From the NCBI GenBank assembly GCA_963580455.1, contig OY756961.1, positions 20,937,001 through 21,001,000 of the forward strand: a stretch of 64,000 nucleotides of DNA. The letters are read 5' to 3'. The notes beneath the pieces were generated by a model. That model saw only the letters and a program-made list of their open reading frames with translations, did not search any database and was not told where the DNA came from. Source of the DNA: Euonymus europaeus. Its lineage: Eukaryota > Streptophyta > Magnoliopsida > Celastrales > Celastraceae. Made by a program: the position numbers and the translations under genes. Of the stretch, positions 23,554 to 33,696 are shown in pieces. Position 1 is the stretch's first letter. Each line of letters opens with the position of its first letter.

Positions 23554-25097
23554 ATGGAGGGCGTGGGCTCGCGGATGGGCCGGGCGTCGTCCCGGTACGG
23601 TCCAGCAGCGACGGCTTCAGTGTTCAGTGGCCCGGTGAGGAAGTGGAAGAAGAGGTGGGTAAACGTGTCACCCTCTCCCGCCGTCGGTTCTCAGTCCCAA
23701 TCCAACGTTCACCGTAGAAGCAACGGAAATGGAAGCAATAATGGGTCTTCCTCTCACCTTGTCCTTCGCCGCTGGACCCCACTACCCACTACCACTGCCG
23801 GTGCAGACGATGAAGCTACGCCCGGTGAGGAGGAGCCTCCCAAACGCAGGTTCCGCTACACTCCTGTAAGTTCATGTACTGACAGTACCATGTGTATGTA
23901 TATTGGTGTGTAATTGTCAAGTCTATGCATATGTTCTATTCGTATGGGTTTTTTTGGGTACTAGGGTTTTGGCAAGAGAGGCTAAAGATGCTTTCTATAA
24001 GGGTTTTTTTTGGGCGAGGTTTTTGGTTTGAGAGGCTAAACTGGTAATTCTGGTTTGTTGATATTGCTGTAAGCTCTACTTGTGGTTTTCTTCCATACTC
24101 TGTTATGGGTTCTTTTACCCAGCAAGTGATGATATTTTGAATTGAATTAGAGTTATTGTAGTATCGAAATTGAGAATTTTGAGCAAAATTGGTATTCTTG
24201 ATTTGGCACTCGATTTTGTGCGGGTGATATTCACTAGGAAAAGTGAAAATGTTTTGTTGCCATTGAATTGTATGTTAAAAAGGCTGCGTGGGTGCTGACC
24301 TCTATGTTTGTTAGGTTGCTGTAATTGAAGAACAGAAAAGCAAATGTGTGAAATATGACGAAGAAGAAGCGAAAACAAATGAGATTATCCAAGTTAAAGA
24401 CTCCCCAACTTCAAAAGGCATTGAACTGAATGCCAACGTTCTGAAGAGAGATGCTCAGGTAATGAATACAGACTTTGCATTTTTTTTCCTTCTTTTCATA
24501 TGTAACTTATTGGCGTTATCTCTCTAACTCCTACTGACATTTTTTTTTGTATTTTATCTTATGTGAAAAGTTTCAGACTAGTGTATATTACCTATGATGA
24601 AAATTAGACTTGAAAATTTTGTTTTAGAGTGTTTATCCTTGGGAAGCTCCAACATTCTCTTCCAGCTACATGACAGACCAGATTTTTTAGACCATCCCAT
24701 GCCTATAATCTCCTTCCTAGGGAAACCTCACCATTAATAATCATACAAAGGTTAGGCATTCCTTTTGAACAAACTAAAGAAACACAGACCGTATTTCCTT
24801 TCCTGTAGTATATGAAACGGAAAGTGGTGATTTTCTAGATTTTCATCTCGTATGTAATTGCACCATTAATGTGTTTGAAGGTTTGTTTATTATGTCATAG
24901 GCTAAAGGCATAAGCTTGATGATTCTGCAAATTTGATTCGAAATTATGTTCTATTGGCCTAGCAGGATTCAGAAATTGGTCGATTGGATTTGGGTTTATG
25001 CTTGAAAGGCCAGACTGGGGACCATGATTCCATTGGCCAGAGCAAAGACTCTCAGTTGAAAAGTACAAGCTCAGGTGGATTTTGGACTATGGCATGA
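23554..25097 (+). CDS. uncharacterised plant-specific protein (195 aa)
   Basis: Three exons join in frame: 23554-23865, 24315-24458 and 24966-25097. The product begins MEGVGSRMGRASSRYGP and continues with VRKWKKRWVNVSPS, then a Ser/Asn/Gly-rich stretch, LVLRRWTPLP and the motif PPKRRFRYTPVAVIEEQ. A charged middle part follows, and it ends with LDLGLCLKG and SGGFWTMA. I recall plant proteins with this same start and end and no assigned function. The LDLGL segment is similar to an EAR-type LxLxL motif, which would suggest co-repressor contact, but that is inference. There is no membrane segment or known catalytic domain. Splice sites at all junctions are GT-AG. Confidence 0.85.
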
Positions 25098-25465
25098 TAC
25101 CAAACTGCCAGAGAAGAAAAATGCTTGCTTACCATATTCGACTTATTATAGTGCGTACCACTTGTTATAATCTCTGAAGTGAAATGACTCAAATTGTAGA
25201 ATTGTGTTGTAATCTTCCTTACTATGTGAGGGTCAGTTTGTATTTATCGCTCAATCTAGTCCACAGTTTACTACTGTCTTGTAAATATTGTTATGCTGTT
25301 GCTGCTAGACGAAGAGTTATTCCCTTTATATTATTTGGCTCGTCTCTTCATTTCCCTAAGCTGTTGATCTGACTTTGTATCATTTGATTTATTGCAATGA
25401 TTTCCTGATCATTCTACATGAAAGGGAGTAGTGCAAAGCAATATGAAAGAGGGAGAAAGAAAGTG
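25098..25465 (+). other. 3' UTR of the 195-aa gene
   Basis: Probable 3' UTR, cut downstream by the LINE insertion at 25480. No independent feature seen. Confidence 0.4.
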
Positions 25466-25479
25466 GAGACAGGATAATT

Positions 25480-26262
25480 TTTTTATTTTTTATTTTTAAA
25501 AGAAAGATCACTTCAAATTAATCAGAAACTGGAATGTCGAGCATTACAAGTCGATCGATCGATAGAGGATACTCCTGAATTAGGAAGACATCATGAATTC
25601 TTGATCAACATGAGTAGCTAATCGGGCTAATGCATCAGCCATCCGATTGGCATTCCTACCAACATGACATAGAGAACCCTGATGAAACTGAGTTAACATA
25701 AATCTAATAGACTCAATAAGAGCACCACAAGGAAGTAAACAAAGCCAGGAATGAACATTTTGAACTACCGTAGGTGAGTCACTTTCTATCAACACCTCCA
25801 TGAAACCAATATCCATCGCAAACTGCAACCCGAAAAGAATAGCCTCAGCCTCAGCTTGAGCTTGGACTACATCTTCCGTCGCCAATCCCCGCTTCATAGC
25901 CGACCCCAACACACCGCCCTGGCCATCTCTAATAATTACCCCCAGACCTACACTCTCCGGCAATACTGCAGCATCACAATTGATCTTGACCCAATGTACA
26001 GGTGGAGGCCCCCATATAACTGGCTGGGATGGACCGCGCCTCACTGCCTCACTCCTATGAATATTTCCCAGAGCATTAGCAGCCACACCTTTCATAATAC
26101 TCATCGGGGTGCCACAACATTGTTCATACCGCGCACGGTTTCGATTAAACCAAATCATCTACAGCCCCACCACTATTGGTTCCGCACTGGCTGTTCTTAC
26201 ATGATCTATAAGATCCTCCAACCATTCACTACAAGATGTCCCAGACTCCACTCTCATAAGAT
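25480..26262 (-). mobile_element. 5'-truncated L1-type LINE with target duplication
   Basis: A 783-bp insertion on the minus strand. Direct repeats GAGACAGGATAATT (25466-25479 and 26263-26276, 14 bp, identical) flank it. The 3' end is an A-rich tail (on the plus strand a T-rich run from 25480 to about 25500). The 5' end is truncated inside the RNase H region. This structure is typical of target-primed reverse transcription. The intact target duplication points to a fairly recent event. Confidence 0.92.
25580..26158 (-). pseudogene. LINE RNase H domain remnant
   Basis: The frame encodes a plant LINE-type RNase H (RVT_3): WVKINCDAAV, GLGVIIRDGQGGVLG, AEAEAILFGLQFA, VLIESDSPTVV and the end motif HVGRNANRMADALARLA. 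The acidic residues of the family are visible (D of CDAA, E of AEAEA, D of ESDS, D of MADALA). An in-frame TAG precedes the Met at 26158, and the reverse transcriptase and endonuclease parts are missing, so it is a dead 3' end. Confidence 0.9.
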
Positions 26263-26276
26263 GAGACAGGATAATT

Positions 26277-27013
26277 CCTAAGATAATGAATTTGCCTCTC
26301 CCCCTTTATCCACTGTATTTTTCTAGTGGATTTTGGGAGTTGTTAAGTGTATTATTGGGGTAACTGAAGCTTGTAGTTCTTTTTAAAACAAGCTCTATCA
26401 TGACCTTTTAAGTGCATGTGTTTATATAAATATATTAAAAAAATAATTAATCAAATGCGAAAATTTTAATTGATAGAAAGTGTAAAAATTTTAATTGAAC
26501 TTAACCAAGAAAGCATAATCTGTGGTGAGTATTTTTCCTAGTGTCATAATAGCCATTAATGTTAATACACTTATAATGATGCTTAAGGTCAATTATCTCA
26601 AATCGGTTTGGGATGCTCAAAGCCTCAAACTATGTAGTTTATATTGAAAGTCAAGTCGCTATCACACATAAATGACCTTTTTCTTAGGCCTAATTATCAT
26701 TAAATGAGACCGCCTAAAATGAAAAAAATTGTGCAAATCCGATGTATTCATGGGAACTGTAAAATTTAAAGCGGATGGATTTTTTGATAATAACACCATC
26801 AACTAATACTGGCATCCAAAACCCAAAATATAGAAAAGATTACACAACTTTGACTTGAGACCAGAAGCTCAAGAAGAGGGAAAGATACCAAAATTGGCAA
26901 GTGATAATGCATTGATTTTAAAAGTTGCAACATCAAGGAGTTAGTATATTACAAATGCAACAATGAAAAATGTATTATTTCATAAGAAAATGGGAACCTC
27001 CAACATCAAATCA
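26277..27013. other. intergenic DNA, no feature seen
   Basis: AT-rich sequence without a convincing gene or repeat. The right part is probably the 3' UTR of the minus-strand SWIB gene. Confidence 0.4.
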
Positions 27014-27623
27014 CTACTTTATCTCTTTAGGAAAGTGCAGTTTGATCAGTGCTGGGAGTTCAACCAGCTCAACCTGAGTCTTCCCCAACAAAATACTCTT
27101 CAGCTTCTCATCACAATTAACCACATTTTTGTTGTTTGGATCCTGAATTTATTATTGTAAGAAAAAAGCCAGATTCTTGTCAGGATTAAGAAAGAGTTTA
27201 ACAAAGCTTTTAAAAAAACAGAGATGCTATGGTCTCTCAGTTGTCGGTTTGAAATCAAAGACAATCGGAATCACGAGAATATATTACTACCAGGATCAGA
27301 ACTGACTTTAATTCGATAGAATCATAAACAGCACATACTCGACATCAATTCAATTCAATTCATATGAAATATAGAGATTCCAGATGAAGCCATTAACTTC
27401 TAAATCTCAGTCAAACAGAGTATATTAATAACGCGAGATAGGAACGAACCTGGAGATTATTGGTCTTGATGTATGACCAGACACGCATAAAACAACCCAA
27501 ACGAGATATCTGTGACTGCCCAACAAACTCTCTGAGCGTTGATGGAAGATTCACAAGGTCAATCAAGTTGGCGACCTTCCTTGGATTGTCCGTGAAGGCT
27601 TTCTTCATCCGCTGTGGCAGCAT
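27014..27623 (-). CDS. SWIB/MDM2 domain protein (100 aa)
   Basis: Two exons, 27623-27450 and 27142-27014, encode 100 residues that are almost entirely one SWIB domain: LPQRMKKAF, LVNLPSTLREFVG, SRLGCFMRVWSYIKTNNLQ, then after the intron DPNNKNVVNCDEKLKSIL and LIKLHFPKEIK. SWIB domains occur in SWI/SNF complex subunits and in small stand-alone plant proteins of the nucleus and organelles; this one has no evident targeting peptide. It resembles Arabidopsis At4g26810 in length and start. The ATG at 27623 is in good context (GGGAAAATG). An acceptor-like GGCAG lies just upstream, which fits a leader intron. Confidence 0.93.
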
Positions 27624-28240
27624 TTTCCCACAGCCTCTCCTTCCTTTCTGCCACTAGAGAAAAATATAAATATATATTACTGCACTATATTTTGATTCCA
27701 AAATACTAAAAAAAAACACTTGCTCCATCCATCAAATCTCTCAGTGACTTCAAGCACTTATTTTCAGCAGATATTGGTTGTTGCAACAGCTATTTATGCT
27801 GTGATATGAACTTAAGTTTTACGAAGGTATTTAGCAAGCTGGGTGTAATTTCTTTACCTTATCCCAAAGTATTTGATATACGACAAACAAATTCAGACAG
27901 TAATTTAATCGAACACCTTACATGCAACACTCTGTCTCTCAATCAAAACCTTATACAGCCACAAATATAAGTTAGATGTTGACAATTGAGGGAAAAAACA
28001 AAAGGAGAAACGCTAGATTCATACCTCTATAAGAAGAAAAGTTGACACTTTTGATCGCGGAATAAGCTAAATTCAGAGAACTCGTAGCCTGTATTCCCCG
28101 ATCGAGTTGCAGAACAGAGAATGCCAGTCGGGGTGAAAGTGCAACGTAGTCAATGGGCTTATGAGTATAAAGGGCCTCCCCTAACTCATTTACGGGCCAG
28201 GCTTATGACTCCAATGGGACATTTTGTTTAGGAAAATGTT
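27624..28240. other. leader and promoter region of the SWIB gene
   Basis: Probably contains a 5' UTR intron (acceptor near 27643) and a non-coding first exon around 28030-28130. No other gene seen. Confidence 0.35.
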
Positions 28241-28396
28241 AAGATTGTGTTTGGATATTATTTTCTTTTTTAGTTTAAAAAAATGATTTTGGGTATAGTT
28301 TTTAGAAAAAAAACTGTTAAAAATTTTATTTGGTTGGTGATATTTGACTGTTTTCGGAAATCGAAAAACATGAAATTAAAATTGAAATTTAGTCAA

Positions 28397-28459
28397 ATGA
28401 AATTGAAATTCATCCAACTAAAACTTAAATTTATCAAAATGAAATTCAAATTCATCAAT
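28397..28459. repeat. 21-bp tandem repeat, three units
   Basis: Units starting at 28397, 28418 and 28439 share the consensus ATGAAATTNAAATTCATCNA; a diverged fourth copy precedes them. It lies in an AT-rich stretch with transposon-like composition. Confidence 0.75.
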
Positions 28460-28949
28460 CGAGTAAAAATGAAGGTGATTTTGGGCCAACACCGGAGCAA
28501 GGCCGTCCGGTGGCCGGACAACGATATCGGTGAAGAGAGGCGAGTCACCGTTGGGAGTGAGAGAAGAGAGAGAAAAATAAAATAAAATAAATTCATCTTA
28601 ATTACAATTATGCCACTTGAAAATCTTACAAAACAACAAAATGTTCTTTTGGTTTTCTAGTTTTTAAAACTGAAAAATGAAAACTGTTTTTAAAAATAAA
28701 AACTCAAATCGTTAATAAAATTGTTCATTAGAAGATTTTTGCTTTTAAAGTCATTCATTACAGGATTTTGAGTATTCTAATTGTTCTGAACTTATAATAT
28801 AATTAAAAATCTATATATAACTTGAGAAATCTTGTTGTATTTGTTTTTATCATATTTTCCTAAATTTGGGAAAGTTTCATAGCATAATGATGTTCAGATT
28901 TGTGCGTTTATTTCCCTTGTTTTTTTTCTTATGCGTACTTAGTGATATA

Positions 28950-31620
28950 TTCACAATGTAATAAACGTATGCAATATGTTAAAGGAATGTAATTACTGCA
29001 CTATGTTTTTTATTTATGTCTTGACAATGTAATAAACACTTGACTTATCTGACTCTTTTATTTGTTTTTTTTTTGTGTGTGATATGAGTAAGTTGTTAAT
29101 CAAAATATGTTTGTCATATTACATTTTGTTTCACTGAGAATGTAATAAGACTTACCGACAATGTATTAGGCACTATCTATTATAATGTATTATTCATTGT
29201 GTGTCACAATATAATTCTAACAACCATCAAATTACTCCATAACCAAGACCAACGATGTCAAAAACACTGCATAGCCAAGCAATTCATACAAAAAAATTTA
29301 ATAGGCAGAATTTAATAAAGAATCATGTGCACTTTTGTAATTATAAGTAACATTTGTACATTTTGTTATATGAAAATATGTCCTGACAATGTAATAAACA
29401 TCTGCACATGTGAGAACAATGTAAATAAAAAAAATCATAGTAATTATTATAATTGACAGTGTTTTCAAGGTTGTATGACTTTTGGTTGTTCTTCATGATA
29501 GCATCTGATCATTACTATTTTTATGGGGTAGTACTCAATTATATTGGATGGTTGGCCAAATACCCTAAACAATAGGCTAATTACATTGTGAATCCAATAT
29601 TACATTATTTACATAAGTAAAACACATTGTAAATGAATTTAATTACATTGAGCATCCACCTCTTCCATGTGTGTGTTTTTATTTTGTTCATAAGTGAAAT
29701 GACAAGATTAATATGAACATGTCAAATTATTGCAATAAGTATCATGCATAACCATACAAAGATCGCATCTACAAATGAACATCAACATTGTCCACAAAAT
29801 ATTCTAGTCAATTTTATCCACCATATATGGTGGGTTTAGATTACAAAATACTAGATAAATGACTGGCATATCAATGCTGCACACCCAAAGCGGAATTTTT
29901 TCCGTTTAGGAATTGATGGAACAAATATGCCCGATAGTTGAATAACTCATCTTGTTTGAGTTTGTTGAGGATTTTTCTATGGTTGAATATGTAGTCCATG
30001 ATGTGCATGCATATGATGCCATAATCCATCCTCTATTCAAAAACAAAGGGGTATCCGGTTATTTACATTGCACCAAATCTTATAGAATGTGATAATCACA
30101 TTGGGAATGTAATTTAAGATTGAACGCACATGGCCACTTTAATAGCACCATATAACATACTATAATAGTTAGGGATGGCAAAAAAACCCGATCCGCACAC
30201 TATCCGTAGGGTAGCCGATCCATTTAAAATCGAAAACCGATCCTATAGGATTTGGAAACGGTTTTGGTTATTTTTTTAAAATCCGTCACGGTTTAGGGTC
30301 GGTTTTGGTATTTGATGTCGGGTTTAGGGTACCTGAACCGATTAATAAATGGTTAGGGTACCCGAACCGAAACCGTACTCAGAATCATAACCGACCTGAC
30401 CTGACCCTACCCTACCCTTAATTACAAATAAATTCTTAAAAACATTAGTACATATGTTAGAGAAAGAATTCGAACCTTACACACGTGTATAAAGAAGTAA
30501 ATCACTTAACCACTAGTCTAATTCTAATTTATTTGTCATAGACTTTCATAGTTTATAAATATATATTGAGTATGGATTTTGGTTGTGCGTAATAAAGTTT
30601 AGACTTTTACTGTTATGAATATAATGTATATGAAAATTAAAAGTTTGATATCATTTTAAATAATAAATTAAAGTGTTTAAAGAAAAAAATTAAAAAAATG
30701 CAATAAACATTATTACGAAGCCACGAACCCTAATTTCTCTATCAAAGAATCCATAATCTGAAATGTACTCGTAAACACTGTACCGAAAAATCAAACAGAC
30801 TAAATATAAACTAATAAAATTTGAATTTATTACATGGATCTTGTTGTCTTGTTGATGCAATGAAGTGATTAATGTCTAAGGAGTAATAATATGGTATTAT
30901 CATGTAGTTCGTCAAGACATTAGACTCCTTTCTATTTCTATCTCATTGTATTATTTAATATCTTCATCATTAATAAGTATCTAAGACTTGTCAAAAAAAT
31001 ATTATTGATTTCATTTTTTAATTGAATTAGTTAAATGGTAAACGGGTATCCGGCGGCAAACAGTTATGGAACGGTTCCGGTTTTGAAAATCTAAATAATT
31101 TTTTAAACGGTTTTGGTATAGGATACATTAAATGATAACGGTTTTGGTATTTCTTAAATGGAAGGGTACCCGACCCGTTGTCATCCCTAATAATAGCACC
31201 ACATAACATGGAAAGAAGCATCTACTATTAAATGAAAATATAATATCCATTGTTTGCATCATAAACTCCAATATAAATCCAAATCTCAATGTAATAAATA
31301 TTAATACTCATGTCAATCCACAATGTAAATGCCATCATTGCAATGCAAAATAACCCAGACAACATCGTTAAAGAACCCAAAGACTGGCATTGTAATAAAC
31401 TAATTTTTACAGTGCAATAATTACATTGATCATTAGCAATAAAAATACAATGTAATCGGTTTGATAATCAACCCGTAGCTTAATGCCATTGAAAGCAAAT
31501 AAAATTCCTATTTTTAATCACAATGTAATCCCTTTCAGATCTAATATGATAACCAATGAAAATCTAATGTCATAATCAACCAAATATAAAAAGTAAAATG
31601 TAATAGGCACATTGCAATTC
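28950..31620. repeat. dispersed ACAATGTAATAA-motif cluster
   Basis: The motif ACAATGTAATAAAC or close variants occurs about twenty times, in both orientations and with irregular spacing (for example near 28955, 29023, 29140, 29387, 29583, 29625, 30063, 31292, 31322, 31392, 31443, 31522 and 31598). No coding frame is present. A hAT element at 30170-31189 sits inside the cluster and lacks the motif, so it arrived later. The cluster may be the inside of an unrecognised transposon. Confidence 0.6.
30170..31189. mobile_element. non-autonomous hAT element with 8-bp target duplication
   Basis: Begins TAGGGATGGCAAAAA and ends TTGTCATCCCTA, short inverted termini typical of plant hAT elements. The flanks carry ATAATAGT (30162-30169) and ATAATAGC (31190-31197), an 8-bp duplication with one mismatch. 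Subterminal regions are rich in GGTACCCGACC-like words. No transposase frame. Confidence 0.85.
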
Positions 31621-31988
31621 ACAAATTAGCATAAAAATAGCACTACCGAGCATCAAAACCATATATATTCATAAAGAATTTATGATTTATGAGTAAACTC
31701 ATGACAAAATATACTAAAATCCTTTAAATGCAATTGATTGTTGGTATTAAGATACCTCATTGTTTGTAAAATGTACGAAAATTCTTGAAAATGCAAGAGA
31801 GCTTGTCGGAGAAGAAGGATAAATCGCTGGAGAAGAAGGATAAATCACTGAAAATATTTTGTGAATGAAATGATTTTGACCGAAATGGATTTTTCTAACT
31901 CATACATAAAAAGACGTGCAGTTAATTTCATAAAAAGTGGTGAAGCTTTTTGAATTTTAAAATTTGAAATTGCTGACTCAACCAAATA

Positions 31989-32006
31989 TATGTGGCATGC
32001 CACATA
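31989..32006. repeat. 18-bp perfect palindrome
   Basis: TATGTGGCATGCCACATA reads the same on both strands. It lies between the motif cluster and the long-TIR element. Confidence 0.9.
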
Positions 32007-32081
32007 AATTTGGAACACCTATGGACACTTTGTCTCGAGACAACTAGTATTACGTACCATTTTGTTTATCTTTTATCATAA

Positions 32082-33086
32082 GTGGGCAAATTATACTTTT
32101 GATAACTGACAGATATCTCCTGTTACAACTCAATCACTGAAAGTCCAAACACCACAAAATGATCACTGATTAAATTGGGTTGTGCGACTGTTAGATTTGG
32201 GTGATTTTCAGTCAGTCAAACTATTGACGTGACATCAAAAGTCAATGAAATCCATTTTCCAGCCAATATTTGCTTATGTGGAGATTTTTTTAAAAAAAAT
32301 AGAAAATATGATTCATTAATGTTATTTTACGATGACATTAATTTAGCTAAAATAAAAGGTCAAACCCAAATCAAATATCCCCTCTTTCAAAAATTAGGGT
32401 TCATGCTTCCCCCAAATCAAATATCTCTATCTCATTCTCTTCCTCTCTTCCTCCTCTCAAATAATCCTAAAGGCCCAAACTTGACCTTCTTCCACTCTCC
32501 TAACCATCACCTCCTAGATTGCAACGCTACTTATTTTCTCCTTCTTTGGTAAGACCTCCCTCGAATTGGAGTATGCTCCATCCAAAATTGTCTTGACTAT
32601 GGTCCACAATGCAATTATTCACGACCTCTAGAACAATAGTCACATACAATGAGTCGGAGAGGTATTTGTGTTGTGTTGTGGACTTTAAACCTTTTGTATT
32701 ATGAATTGTGTTGCATAATTATACGATGGTTTTTTGGATATTTGTGGACATTTTGGTACATTTTATATATTTTAGTGACTATTTTGTTACACTTTATGAT
32801 AAGTTTCCAAATTCAGTATATATTATTCACATAGAAAATGATGTTATTGTGTTGAGTTGAAATTTATTTTTTGAAAAAAATAAGTAAAAACCACTATAAA
32901 TGTCAATTATTTAAACAATTTCATTGACTTTTTATGCCAGGCCATTTGTTTGAGTTATCGACACTCAGTCAAACCTAATTGTGGCACAACTCAGTTTCTT
33001 CAATGATCCTTTTGAAATGTTTAGCCTTTTACTGACTAAATTGTAACAAAAATTATCTATCGATGATCAAAAGTATCATTAACCCA
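32082..33086. mobile_element. long-TIR DNA transposon, probably MULE-type, non-autonomous
   Basis: Terminal inverted repeats of about 170 bp (32082-32251 and 32919-33086) can be aligned by eye: both begin GTGGG, share ATACTTTTGAT, and end in AAAAGTCAATGAAAT. The interior has no transposase frame. Long inverted repeats and 1-kb size suggest a Mutator-like element; the 9-bp target duplication could not be confirmed. Confidence 0.75.
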
Positions 33087-33696
33087 CAATACGCGTAGCA
33101 TTATTCAGACCCAATTCCCTTTTGTGTTTATAAATTGTAATTATCAAGTTTTAAAAAATATTTTGTTTTGTAATTTTTAATTAAGAGTGGTTAATCTGGT
33201 TGTGAGAGAAGTAACAATGTTGATTCTGTACATAAAAATGGGCATCAATGACAATAAAACATGAACATCTTAGCACAACGATATAAAGTAAAAATAACTT
33301 TTTTAATAAAAATGATATCCGACAAGCTTACTCTTTGAACACAAATGACATGGGCCTAAACTTGTGTCCTAAGAGCCATGTGCACATTATTATTTAATTA
33401 ATTAATTATGAAAGATCTTGCGATCTAAAATGCCTATGTTAGTTGGATCTCAATTTCCAACCAGAAAATTAGGGGAAGGAAAATATAATTAAACTATCAC
33501 CTTGATATCTAGACTTTGCATTGGCAAAAGAGAGAAAAATATCCCATAGAATACTTGCAGTAGACAAACATGTAGTACTTGCTGTTTACCAATTTTCAAT
33601 TCCAGGACAATGAGAAACCTAAATATCAGATGAAGAAAAGAGAGTGAGAGTGCCATTCTAACGCTCTATCCGATCTCTGATACATCCTGAGAACCG
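33087..33696. other. intergenic DNA and EHD1 3' UTR
   Basis: AT-rich; the part nearest 33697 is likely the EHD1 3' UTR. No other feature seen. Confidence 0.4.

Noticed and set aside
28220..28740. Possible MITE around the 21-bp repeat
   Set aside because: The ends share T/A-rich words but no convincing inverted repeat or target duplication could be aligned.
32229..32834. Two short frames inside the long-TIR element
   Set aside because: No recognisable domain; one overlaps the inverted repeat and the other is a hydrophobic AT-rich frame.
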